Below, in pieces: positions 48,875 through 56,880 of a DNA stretch of 64,000 nucleotides. Every line of letters starts with the position of its first letter. The stretch's first letter is position 1. The position numbers were made by a program, and so were the translations under genes. The notes below the pieces were generated by a model. It was not told the DNA's origin. It did no database searches and saw only the letters and a program-made list of their open reading frames with translations. Source of the stretch: Ignavibacteriota bacterium (lineage in GTDB: Bacteria > Bacteroidota > Ignavibacteria > Ignavibacteriales > Melioribacteraceae); contig JABFGH010000003.1 of the NCBI GenBank assembly GCA_013112585.1, positions 124,001 through 188,000 of the forward strand. Reading direction: 5' to 3'.

Positions 48875-49972
48875 CTAATTGTCACTCATTATAATTTCTA
48901 CATTGCCGGAACCGCTTTCAACACTGCTTATTCGTTCCGCTAAATTTTTTGCAATTTGAGAGAACATTTTCGCAGATTCACTTTCAGGATGAGCTTTTAC
49001 TATGGGGTTGCCGGTATCACCGCCTTCACGAACTTTCGGCTCAATCGGTATTCCGCCCAAGTAGGATGTTTCAAGTTCATCGGCAAGTTTTTCACCGCCG
49101 CCGGTGCCGAATATATCATAGGTATTTCCTGTATCGGGAGCAACAAAATAGCTCATATTTTCAACGATACCGAATACCGGTACATTAACGCGGTTAAACA
49201 TTTTTAATCCCTTGCGTGCATCAATTAGTGAAACATCCTGCGGGGTTGTGACTATAATTGAACCTGTTAAAGGAATTGTTTGAACTAATGTCAACTGCAC
49301 ATCACCGGTTCCAGGAGGCATATCAAATAAAAGATAATCCAACTCGCCCCACACAACATCGGTCAAAAATTGCTTTATTGCTCCGCTTGCCATTGGTCCG
49401 CGCCAAATTACGGGATTTTCATCATCAATTAAAAATCCAATTGACATTAGCTTTACGCCAAGATGCTCAACCGGGGTTATCTTTGTACCGGATTCATCTT
49501 GTATTATTTTTGGTTTCTGATTAACACCTAACATTAACGGTATGCTTGGTCCGTAAATATCAGCATCAATCAAACCGACTTTAAAACCCTGGTTAGCCAA
49601 TTCAACAGCTAAATTAACGGCAACGGTGCTTTTACCAACTCCGCCTTTACCGCTTGCAACAGCAATGGTGCTTTTTACACCGTCTAAAATTCCGCTCTGC
49701 TTTGGTGGTCCCTGGCTTGCACCTTTAACTGCCATATCAATTTTCACTTCAATATCATTAGAAATTTTGTTCTTTAATAAATTAATTACATCATTTTTAA
49801 TTTTATCCTTGATGTGCTGCGCTGTTGTGGGTAATTCAATTAGCAAGTTTATTTTATCTCCGCTAATAATAATATCTTTTACCGCACCTAAAGAAATTAA
49901 ATCCTTTTTAGAACTCGGTTCAATAATTTCATTCAAATAGCTTATCACATCCATTTTGTTAATTTCACTCAT
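48875..49972 (-). CDS. Mrp/ApbC/NBP35 family P-loop ATPase
   Basis: A protein of 365 residues with an N-terminal DUF59/MIP18-like domain (1-85) and a deviant Walker A GKGGVGKST (108-116), then LFDMPPGTGDVQLTL and FGIVENMSYF. The family serves as an ATP-dependent iron-sulfur cluster carrier. Oddity: the CxxC expected after VENMSYF is absent, and the whole protein has no cysteine. The ATG at 49972 has AAAGGA 8 bases upstream and is preferred over an in-frame upstream start at 50023. First gene of mrp-nfu-tpiA. Confidence 0.9.
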   Translation of the reverse strand: MSEINKMDVISYLNEIIEPSSKKDLISLGAVKDIIISGDKINLLIELPTTAQHIKDKIKNDVINLLKNKISNDIEVKIDMAVKGASQGPPKQSGILDGVKSTIAVASGKGGVGKSTVAVNLAVELANQGFKVGLIDADIYGPSIPLMLGVNQKPKIIQDESGTKITPVEHLGVKLMSIGFLIDDENPVIWRGPMASGAIKQFLTDVVWGELDYLLFDMPPGTGDVQLTLVQTIPLTGSIIVTTPQDVSLIDARKGLKMFNRVNVPVFGIVENMSYFVAPDTGNTYDIFGTGGGEKLADELETSYLGGIPIEPKVREGGDTGNPIVKAHPESESAKMFSQIAKNLAERISSVESGSGNVEIIMSDN

Positions 49973-50115
49973 ACTTGATCCTTTCTTTATAATCTTATCT
50001 TTTGTAAACAACAAAAATAACAAATATTTACTACTTTAACCAAGTTATGAATTTTTACCAAAAAACGAATATTGAACGGCTGATAAGTTTACTTTTAATT
50101 AGCTTGATAATTTTG

Positions 50116-50144
50116 TTAGGCATGCTTAACTTTAATCTAAAGTT
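50116..50144. promoter_or_regulatory. Palindromes upstream of the dtxR-like gene, candidate operator
   Basis: Two adjacent inverted repeats lie 24-52 bases before the dtxR-like start: imperfect TTAGGCATGCTTAA (50116-50129) and perfect AACTTTA-ATC-TAAAGTT (50128-50144). They sit where a promoter for this locus must lie (a TTGATA is at 50104-50109). Autoregulation by the encoded repressor is an inference. Confidence 0.4.
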
Positions 50145-50167
50145 TCGTAAACATTAATAAATAAGAT

Positions 50168-50821
50168 ATGTCAACAATTTCAAAAGAAAATTATTTAAAG
50201 ACTTTATACACAAAAGATAAAATTGAAAATGTTGTTGTAACAACATCGCAAATAGCAGAGAGTTTAAATGTAAGCAACGCTGCCACCAGCGAAATGGCAA
50301 AAAAATTATCTAATCAAGGCTTAGTTAATTACAAAAAGTATAAAGGAATTGAGCTGACTAATCGTGGTGAAAAGATTGCCCTGAATGTACTGCGAAGACA
50401 TCGGTTATGGGAATTATTTTTAATGGAAGTACTGAACCTTACCTGGGATGAAGTTCATGACGAAGCGGAATTACTCGAACATCAAACATCAGAAAATTTA
50501 ATTGATAAGATTGATGAATACTTGAATTTTCCGGAGTTTGATCCGCACGGTTCTCCCATACCTAACAAAAAGGGTAAACTGCCATTAATGCCTAAACTTA
50601 AACCGCTTTTAAGCGGTGAGGAGGGCGCCACATATAAGGTTGCAAGGGTAAGCGATAAAAACAGCGAGTTGATTAAGTATTTTACGAAAATAGGTTTGAC
50701 ACTAAATAAAAAAATAAAAATAATTGAGAAATTAACATTTGATAATTCGATTGTAATTGAACTGAACAATAGCAGTATAAGTCTGAGCGAAAAAACTGCT
50801 CAAAGTGTTTTTCTTAAATAA
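50168..50821 (+). CDS. DtxR/MntR-family metal-dependent regulator
   Basis: A 217-residue protein with an N-terminal winged helix (about 1-65), a dimerisation and metal-binding domain (66-135) and a C-terminal SH3/FeoA-like domain (about 140-217). Residues corresponding to DtxR metal ligands are His78, Glu82, His97, Glu101, Glu104 and His105. Glu101 replaces the Cys102 of DtxR, as in Mn-type MntR. The ligand expected near residue 8 is Asn. Such regulators bind operators when loaded with Fe2+ or Mn2+. Its position heading a Feo-like locus indicates control of metal uptake. Confidence 0.88.
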   Translation: MSTISKENYLKTLYTKDKIENVVVTTSQIAESLNVSNAATSEMAKKLSNQGLVNYKKYKGIELTNRGEKIALNVLRRHRLWELFLMEVLNLTWDEVHDEAELLEHQTSENLIDKIDEYLNFPEFDPHGSPIPNKKGKLPLMPKLKPLLSGEEGATYKVARVSDKNSELIKYFTKIGLTLNKKIKIIEKLTFDNSIVIELNNSSISLSEKTAQSVFLK

Positions 50822-50847
50822 AATTTAAATAAAAGTGAGATGATAAA

Positions 50848-51858
50848 TTGGTTGATCCAATTACTGCATTAATTTTTGCAGGTTTGTCGGCGGCAGTACT
50901 GGTAGTTCTGTTTCTGCCTAAAAAAGGAATTGCTGCCAGACTACGAAGAAGTAAATTAGACAGCAAGCGTGTTTTAATTGAAGATGCACTAAAACATATT
51001 TACGATTGTGAGTATAACAAATCTCACTCCTCGATAAACAGTGTTGCAGGCAACTTGAATATAAGTACCGATGCGGCAGCAAAATTAATTTCGCGTCTTG
51101 AAGAAATGGGATTGGTAGTTTCAGAAACGAGCTCTATTAATTTAACTGCTGAAGGCAGGTCTTATGCTCTTAGAGTAATAAGAATTCACAGAGTTTGGGA
51201 AAAGTATCTTTCCGAGGAAACAGGGGTTTCGGAAATGGATTGGCATGACGAAGCTGAAATTAAGGAACATACTTTAACAATTGATGAAGCTAACGATATC
51301 GCTAAAAGGCTTAATAATCCTCTGTTTGATCCTCACGGAGATCCTATTCCCTCATCAACAGGGCAGCTGCCTAAAAAAATAGGAATCCCAATTTCAGATT
51401 TAAAGACCGGTGAATTTGCACATATTATTCACTTGGAAGATGAACCGAATTCAATCTATGCGCAAATATTAGCAATGGGTTTATACCCGGGTATGCAAGT
51501 GCGAATGATCAGTGCATCTAACGAGAGAGTTGTGTTTGAGGCTAATAGCGAGGAAAAAGTTTTAACACCTTTGTTCGCTCAAAACATATCCGTTCAGCCC
51601 ACTGCCGAAACCGCAAAGGTTTATGAAGATTTTAAATTATTATCATCATTAAATAAAGGTGAAGAGGCTTCGGTGCTTGGGATATCAAAAGCTTGCAGGG
51701 GCAAGCAGAGAAGACGTTTAATGGATTTGGGATTTGTTCCCGGTACTAAAATATCCACACTTATGAAAAGTATTGGCGGAGACCCAATTGCTTTTCAATT
51801 AAGGGGAACTACTATTGCGTTACGAAAATCACAAGCTGATTTAATTTTTATTAAATAG
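50848..51858 (+). CDS. Membrane-anchored DtxR-like/FeoA-FeoA fusion protein
   Basis: A 336-residue protein with an unusual layout: an N-terminal membrane helix (about 5-23), a basic linker, a DtxR-like winged helix (about 40-100), a DtxR dimerisation/metal domain (101-165), a first FeoA/SH3 domain (about 178-252) and a second FeoA domain (262-336, ending AFQLRGTTIALRK). Ligand positions are occupied: Asp46, His114, Glu118, His133, Glu137, Glu140, His141. It is probably the FeoA component of the adjacent split FeoB, tethered to the membrane and able to sense metal. Whether it still binds DNA is open. The start is TTG, 26 bases after the regulator gene. Confidence 0.8.
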   Translation: MVDPITALIFAGLSAAVLVVLFLPKKGIAARLRRSKLDSKRVLIEDALKHIYDCEYNKSHSSINSVAGNLNISTDAAAKLISRLEEMGLVVSETSSINLTAEGRSYALRVIRIHRVWEKYLSEETGVSEMDWHDEAEIKEHTLTIDEANDIAKRLNNPLFDPHGDPIPSSTGQLPKKIGIPISDLKTGEFAHIIHLEDEPNSIYAQILAMGLYPGMQVRMISASNERVVFEANSEEKVLTPLFAQNISVQPTAETAKVYEDFKLLSSLNKGEEASVLGISKACRGKQRRRLMDLGFVPGTKISTLMKSIGGDPIAFQLRGTTIALRKSQADLIFIK

Positions 51859-51872
51859 AAAAAAGTAGAAAA

Positions 51873-52691
51873 ATGAATACACATAATTGCGAAACCTGCC
51901 CGGTGCACAATGTTTCAAATCTTACTAAGCTGGGTATTAATATGGAAAATTTTGATTACGTTGTTGCATTAGCGGGCAATCCGAATACAGGTAAAAGTAC
52001 CGTGTTTAATAACTTAACCGGTTTACGCCAGCATACGGGAAACTGGCCCGGGAAAACAGTTACACGTGCCGAAGGCGGATTTCAATTCAACAATAGTAAA
52101 TACAAACTAGTCGATCTGCCGGGTACATACTCGCTGTTATCAACCAGTACAGACGAAGAAGTTGCCCGTGATTTTATTTTATTTGGTCAGCCCGATGTTA
52201 CTGTTGTTGTTGTAGATGCAACACGGCTTGAACGGAATTTGAATCTTGTTCTGCAGGTTTTAGAAATTACCGACAGGGTAGTTGTATGCCTCAATTTAAT
52301 GGATGAAGCAAGGCGGCATAATCTATCTGTTGATGAACGCACTCTGATGAAAGAGCTTGGTGTACCGGTTGTTCCGGCTGCTGCCCGGCAAAAAGAGGGG
52401 ATGGATAATCTTCTTAAATACATTGATGAAGTTGCCACAGGCAAATTTGTGTGCAAGCCATTTAGAACAAAAAATAAATTAAAAGATTTAAGCAGGGCGG
52501 TCAGTAGTCTTTCAAAAATGATTGATAAGGAATTCCCCGGCTTACCTAACTCACGCTGGGTTGCTTTGCGGCTTCTTGAAGGAGATCAAAAAATTATTGA
52601 TGCAATTAGAGATGATGAACTGGGTAAACTTACGAGGACGGGTGATAAGAAAGAGGAAGAAGTTTTTATAGAGGAAAGTTTAAATGAATAA
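51873..52691 (+). CDS. FeoB GTPase domain protein (split FeoB, part 1)
   Basis: A 272-residue soluble protein corresponding only to the G domain and helical GDI-like domain of FeoB. G1 is GNPNTGKS (35-42), G2 lies around TGNWPGKT, G3 is DLPG (81-84), and G4 is NLMD (141-144). An N-terminal NCETCPVH motif adds two Cys and a His, a possible metal site absent from ordinary FeoB. It ends in an acidic tail without membrane helices. The permease part is encoded by the next gene, overlapping by 8 bases. The split looks natural, not a frameshift, because both parts have their own intact ends. Confidence 0.88.
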   Translation: MNTHNCETCPVHNVSNLTKLGINMENFDYVVALAGNPNTGKSTVFNNLTGLRQHTGNWPGKTVTRAEGGFQFNNSKYKLVDLPGTYSLLSTSTDEEVARDFILFGQPDVTVVVVDATRLERNLNLVLQVLEITDRVVVCLNLMDEARRHNLSVDERTLMKELGVPVVPAAARQKEGMDNLLKYIDEVATGKFVCKPFRTKNKLKDLSRAVSSLSKMIDKEFPGLPNSRWVALRLLEGDQKIIDAIRDDELGKLTRTGDKKEEEVFIEESLNE

Positions 52692-54126
52692 GAATGAAAC
52701 AATAAACTCAAGTTCGCGCGAGGCAATTATTGCTTCGGCAAATTCTATGAGATGGGAAGTCGGTGAAGATTTTCACGATACTTTAATGGAATCTATTTAC
52801 AGTGATGCAGCGGAAATTGCCGCGAAAACTGTAACGAAAACTGATGAGAAACAAATCTATCATTGGGATCAGAAAATTGACCGTATTGTTACGAGTAAGT
52901 TATTAGGTTTTCCGATTATGTTTCTACTGCTGGCATTGGTATTCTGGCTTACTGTTGAAGGGGCAAATGTTCCTTCAGCATTTCTGGCATCAATACTAAT
53001 TGATACAATTCATCCAATCTTAAAATCTGCTTCAGCCGGTATTGGTGTGCCCTGGTGGATTGACGGCGTTTTGATCGATGGAGCTTACCTTGCTATGGCA
53101 TGGGTTATCAGTGTTATGCTTCCGCCAATGGCAATATTTTTTCCGCTATTCACATTGTTGGAAGACTTTGGATATTTGCCGCGGGTAGCTTTTAATATGG
53201 ATAATTTGTTCAGGCGGGCAGGCGCACACGGCAAGCAGGCATTAACAATGAGTATGGGGTTCGGCTGTAACGCAGCAGGTGTAATTGCAACTAGAATTAT
53301 CGACAGCCCGCGCGAAAGAATTATAGCTATTATTACAAACAATTTTTCACTTTGTAACGGAAGGTGGCCTACTCAAATATTAATTGCATCTATTTTTATT
53401 GGTGCCGTTGTGCCTTCTCACTTAGCCGGGTTAGTTTCCGCCGGTGCTGTTGTTGCCATTGCCTTATTCGGAATTTTCTTAAGTCTTGTTGTTTCCTGGG
53501 GATTATCAAAATCGGTATTAAAAGGTGAAGTATCGGCATTTAGTTTAGAACTGCCGCCATATCGGCCGCCAAGAATTTTACAGACTTTATATACCTCGCT
53601 AATTGATAGAACAATTTTTGTGCTTTGGAGAGCAATTGTTTTTGCTGTTCCTGCCGGAATTGTAATCTGGTTAGTCGGCAATATTTATATTGGCGATTTG
53701 AGCATAGGTGAACATTTTATTAATTGGTCGAATCCTTTTGGGCTATTGCTCGGACTTAACGGAGTAATTCTACTTGCTTACATTATTGCAATACCGGCAA
53801 ACGAAATTGTTATTCCCACTATTTTAATGCTTACGGTTATGAGTGCCGGTATGGTTGGAGTTGGCGAGGGTTCCGGCGTGATGTTTGAATTGGACTCTGC
53901 AGCGGATACTGCAAAAATTCTTGAAGCCGGAGGATGGACATTACTTACAGGAATTAATTTAATGCTCTTCAGTCTTCTTCATAATCCTTGTTCAACTACA
54001 ATTTATACCATTTATAAAGAAACTAAAAGTGCTAAGTGGACTTTAATTTCGACACTATTGCCGGTTGCAATGGGATTTGCTTTAACATTTTTAGTTGCTC
54101 AAATTTGGTATCTGTTTGCTGCTTAA
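52684..54126 (+). CDS. FeoB permease domain protein (split FeoB, part 2)
   Basis: A 480-residue membrane protein: a soluble N-terminal stretch (about 1-70), then about ten helices with two gate regions. The first gate reads [20 protein letters not shown], where the FeoB GFGCNxP proline is replaced, and continues into [14 protein letters not shown]. The second gate region is near [18 protein letters not shown]. It forms the metal pore and should partner with the separate GTPase. It belongs to a class distinct from the complete FeoB at 56877. The substrate may be Fe2+ or Mn2+. Confidence 0.85.
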   Translation: MNKNETINSSSREAIIASANSMRWEVGEDFHDTLMESIYSDAAEIAAKTVTKTDEKQIYHWDQKIDRIVTSKLLGFPIMFLLLALVFWLTVEGANVPSAFLASILIDTIHPILKSASAGIGVPWWIDGVLIDGAYLAMAWVISVMLPPMAIFFPLFTLLEDFGYLPRVAFNMDNLFRRAGAHGKQALTMSMGFGCNAAGVIATRIIDSPRERIIAIITNNFSLCNGRWPTQILIASIFIGAVVPSHLAGLVSAGAVVAIALFGIFLSLVVSWGLSKSVLKGEVSAFSLELPPYRPPRILQTLYTSLIDRTIFVLWRAIVFAVPAGIVIWLVGNIYIGDLSIGEHFINWSNPFGLLLGLNGVILLAYIIAIPANEIVIPTILMLTVMSAGMVGVGEGSGVMFELDSAADTAKILEAGGWTLLTGINLMLFSLLHNPCSTTIYTIYKETKSAKWTLISTLLPVAMGFALTFLVAQIWYLFAA

Positions 54127-54192
54127 ATTTACTATCAGAAATAATTTTATTAAAAATTGGCACTTATTAATTAACTATACTAAGTTTACTGT

Positions 54193-54966
54193 ATGAAAAA
54201 AATAAGATTATTGTCGTGGAATGTAAACGGACTGCGGGCAGCATATAAAAAAGGTTTTCTAAAATGGTTTAATTCAGAAATGCCCGATATAATGTGCCTG
54301 CAGGAAACCAAATCGATGAAAGAGCAATTGCCTCCCGAGCTTCAAGACGTTGAGGGATACTATACATTTTACAGTTCCGCTGAAAGAAAAGGGTATAGCG
54401 GTGTAGCTGTTTATTCAAAGGAAAAACCTATTGATGTAAAAACCGGAATCGGAATTGAAAAGTTTGATAGTGAGGGAAGGTTTTTAATTTTAGAATATGA
54501 AAATTTTGTACTGTTTAATATTTATTTTCCTAACGGTAAAGCAAGGGCGGAGAGGTTAAAGTACAAAATGGATTTTTATGAAGCCTTTTTAGATTACGCG
54601 AATAAATTAAAAAGCAAAGGTAAAAATATAGTTGTCTGCGGTGACGTAAATACTGCACATAAAGAAATTGATTTAGCGCGACCGAAACAAAATCAAAAGA
54701 CATCCGGCTTTTTACCGGAGGAACGAGAGTGGATTGACAAATTTATTAATTCCGGTTATCTGGATACATTCAGAATGTTTAATGATGAGCCGGAGAATTA
54801 CACTTGGTGGGATATGATAACGCGTGCGCGCGATCGGAATGTCGGCTGGAGAATAGATTATTTTTTCATTAGCGAGAGTTTAAAAAATAATATTGAATCA
54901 GCATTCATAATGAAAGACGTAATGGGTTCCGATCATTGTCCCGTTGGAATTGAATTAAAGTTTTAA
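54193..54966 (+). CDS. xth: Exodeoxyribonuclease III
   Basis: A 257-residue member of the exonuclease-endonuclease-phosphatase family. Active-site segments are present: [12 protein letters not shown] (Asn), MCLQETK (metal Glu), [18 protein letters not shown] (Asp and Asn) and [11 protein letters not shown] (catalytic Asp-His). It cleaves abasic sites and degrades DNA 3' ends in base excision repair. It starts the xth-map-elbB run, with 15 bases to map. Confidence 0.95.
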   Translation: MKKIRLLSWNVNGLRAAYKKGFLKWFNSEMPDIMCLQETKSMKEQLPPELQDVEGYYTFYSSAERKGYSGVAVYSKEKPIDVKTGIGIEKFDSEGRFLILEYENFVLFNIYFPNGKARAERLKYKMDFYEAFLDYANKLKSKGKNIVVCGDVNTAHKEIDLARPKQNQKTSGFLPEEREWIDKFINSGYLDTFRMFNDEPENYTWWDMITRARDRNVGWRIDYFFISESLKNNIESAFIMKDVMGSDHCPVGIELKF

Positions 54967-54981
54967 GAAAAGAAAGAGAAT

Positions 54982-55746
54982 ATGATACACATAAAAACAG
55001 ATGAAGAAGTAGAACTGATAAGAGAAAGTGCACTGTTAGTTTCACGAACACTGGGTTTAATTTCTAAAGAAATAAAACCGGGAGTAACAACTTTAAAGCT
55101 CGATGCGCTTGCAGAGGAGTATATTAGGGACAACGGCGGTGTGCCCGGTTTCAAAGGATTTAACGGTTACCCCAACACACTATGTACTTCGGTAAATGAA
55201 CAAGTTGTGCACGGTATTCCAAATGAAAAAGAATTAGTTGACGGTGATATTGTATCGGTTGATTGCGGTGCGGTTAAAAATGGATTTTACGGTGATCATG
55301 CCTATACTTTTCCCGTTGGTGAAGTTGATGATAAAATATTAAAGCTGATAAAAATTACCGAAGAATGTTTGTACAAAGGAATTGAAAAAGCCGTAGCAGG
55401 CAATAGAATTGGTGATATCGGCTTTGCCGTACAAAAGCATGCAGAGCGTAACGGTTTTAGCGTTGTGCGGGATTTAGTCGGTCACGGTATTGGGAAAGAT
55501 ATGCACGAAGAACCGCAGGTGCCTAATTTCGGAACTCCGGGAACCGGTGTGCTTCTTAAAAACAATATGGTACTTGCAATTGAACCGATGATTAATAGCG
55601 GTAAGAGAAGAGTGAAGCAGCTTTCCGACGGATGGACAATTGTAACTCTTGATAGAATGCCATCGGCACACTTTGAACATAACGTAGCAATTAGAAACGG
55701 TAAAGCAGAGGTTCTTTCAACTTTCGATTACATAGAAAAAACATAA
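54982..55746 (+). CDS. map: Methionine aminopeptidase, type I
   Basis: A 254-residue pita-bread fold enzyme. Metal ligands are visible in VSVDCGAVKNGFYGDHAYTF (two Asp), GHGIGKDMHEEPQVPNFG (His), AIEPMI (Glu) and the final Glu before the C-terminus in SAHFEHN. It removes the N-terminal Met from new proteins. It is co-directional with xth and elbB. The absence of an N-terminal zinc finger is normal for this bacterial type. Confidence 0.96.
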   Translation: MIHIKTDEEVELIRESALLVSRTLGLISKEIKPGVTTLKLDALAEEYIRDNGGVPGFKGFNGYPNTLCTSVNEQVVHGIPNEKELVDGDIVSVDCGAVKNGFYGDHAYTFPVGEVDDKILKLIKITEECLYKGIEKAVAGNRIGDIGFAVQKHAERNGFSVVRDLVGHGIGKDMHEEPQVPNFGTPGTGVLLKNNMVLAIEPMINSGKRRVKQLSDGWTIVTLDRMPSAHFEHNVAIRNGKAEVLSTFDYIEKT

Positions 55747-55773
55747 ATATTTTTCAATAGAATTGGAGGAGAA

Positions 55774-56454
55774 ATGAAAATTGGAGTAATACTTTCAGGC
55801 AACGGCGTATATGATGGTTCAGAAATTCACGAGGCTGTATTTACACTTTTAGCGATTGAAGAAAGCGGTGCAGAAGCTGTTTGCTACGCACCGGATATTG
55901 AACAGCATCATGTAGTAAACCATATTACCGGCGAGGAAATGAACGAGACGAGAAATGTGCTTATTGAATCGGCGCGGATAGCAAGAGGCAATATCAAACC
56001 TTTATCAGAATTCAAGTCGGACAATGTAGATGCACTCGCAATTCCCGGCGGATTTGGTGCGGCAAAAAATTTAACAAAGTGGGCATTCAGTGGTCCCGAT
56101 GGTGAAATATTAGATGATGTAAGGAGAGCAATTAATGAAATTATTGCTGCAGGTAAACCGTTAGCCGGTATGTGTATGGGTCCTACAGTGATTGCCAAAG
56201 CTTTAGAAGGAAGCGGAATTAAAAGTGAATTAACTGTAGGCACAACTGAGGAAACTTCACCTTATGATATAAAAGCCATTAGCGAAGGAATGGAAAAAAC
56301 CGGTGCAACTGCTGTTATGAAATCAGTAAAAGAAATATTAATTGATGAAAAAAATAAAATAGTAACTGCACCCTGCTATATGATGGAAGCATCAATTACC
56401 GAAGTGAGAAATAATATTAAAGATACCGTAAAAAAATTAGTAGAATTAGTTTAG
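55774..56454 (+). CDS. elbB: ElbB-type DJ-1/PfpI-like glyoxalase
   Basis: A 226-residue protein of the DJ-1/PfpI superfamily. It starts KIGVILSGNGVYDGSEIHEA, has the conserved AIPGGFGAAKNL, and the nucleophile elbow AGMCMGPTVI with Cys134. ElbB proteins show weak glyoxalase activity and have been linked to isoprenoid production. The physiological role is unsettled. A strong GGAGGAG precedes the ATG. It is the last gene of the xth-map-elbB run. Confidence 0.92.
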   Translation: MKIGVILSGNGVYDGSEIHEAVFTLLAIEESGAEAVCYAPDIEQHHVVNHITGEEMNETRNVLIESARIARGNIKPLSEFKSDNVDALAIPGGFGAAKNLTKWAFSGPDGEILDDVRRAINEIIAAGKPLAGMCMGPTVIAKALEGSGIKSELTVGTTEETSPYDIKAISEGMEKTGATAVMKSVKEILIDEKNKIVTAPCYMMEASITEVRNNIKDTVKKLVELV

Positions 56455-56478
56455 AGACAAATTTTTCTCTTTTATGAG

Positions 56479-56512
56479 TTTTTACTCTGAAACTGCGAAT
56501 TTAGAGTAAAAA
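56479..56512. other. Inverted repeat downstream of elbB
   Basis: TTTTTACTCT (56479-56488) and AGAGTAAAAA (56503-56512) form a perfect 10-bp A/T-rich stem with a 14-base loop, 25 bases after the elbB stop. No U run follows on the plus strand, so it is only a weak terminator candidate. Confidence 0.4.
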
Positions 56513-56533
56513 GAAAGATTTCAATAATTTTGC

Positions 56534-56551
56534 CTATGATTTAGATCATAG
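56534..56551. promoter_or_regulatory. FNR/CRP-like palindrome upstream of feoAB
   Basis: CTATGATTTAGATCATAG is a perfect palindrome with 7-base arms and a 4-base centre. Its core TGAT-N4-ATCA matches the spacing of FNR sites (TTGAT-N4-ATCAA). It lies 108 bases before the feoA start, about 60 bases upstream of a start predicted from a TATTAT at 56592. Binding by a CRP/FNR regulator is an inference. Confidence 0.5.
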
Positions 56552-56612
56552 AAAGGAAAAAAATATTTTAAAAGACCAAAATATTCCTTGATATTATTTT
56601 AAAACACCCTTA

Positions 56613-56637
56613 TATTTAGATAGACTAAATCTAAATA
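56613..56637. promoter_or_regulatory. DtxR-box-like palindrome upstream of feoAB
   Basis: Arms TATTTAGAT (56613-56621) and ATCTAAATA (56629-56637) are perfect inverse copies around the 7-base centre AGACTAA. The inner 19 bases, starting TTAG and ending CTAA, share ends, length and centre spacing with the DtxR/IdeR box (TTAGGTTAGSCTAACCTAA). It lies 21 bases before the feoA start, where a bound repressor would block transcription. One of the two DtxR-like proteins upstream is the likely binder (inference). Confidence 0.5.
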
Positions 56638-56658
56638 AGAATAATCGCAGGTAAAATT

Positions 56659-56880
56659 ATGAGAACGGCAGCAGAATTAAGTTTTGGTGAAAGAGCAACA
56701 ATCAACAATGTTAATCCAAGCCATCCGTCGTCAAGAAGAATAATGGAGATTGGGTTTACTCCCGGTCAGGAAATAGAATTAATAAATAAATCAGCGTTTA
56801 ATGATCCATTAGCTTTTTCACTTCGCGGTGCATTGATTGCAATACGTAAAAAGGAAGCCGAGTCAATAGAAATTGCATGA
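56659..56880 (+). CDS. feoA: FeoA ferrous iron transport accessory protein
   Basis: A 73-residue single SH3-like FeoA domain. It has SRRIMEIGFTPGQEIELI and DPLAFSLRGALIAIRKKEA, the two conserved blocks. FeoA assists FeoB in Fe2+ uptake, probably by binding its cytoplasmic domain. The start follows a regulatory gap with two palindromes. Its stop overlaps the feoB start (ATGA). Confidence 0.93.
   Translation: MRTAAELSFGERATINNVNPSHPSSRRIMEIGFTPGQEIELINKSAFNDPLAFSLRGALIAIRKKEAESIEIA

Noticed and set aside
52684-52691. Frameshift splitting feoB
   Set aside because: The overlap is a normal ATG/TAA junction, the GTPase has a natural acidic end, and the permease has its own soluble N-terminus, so a real gene split is more likely than a sequencing error.
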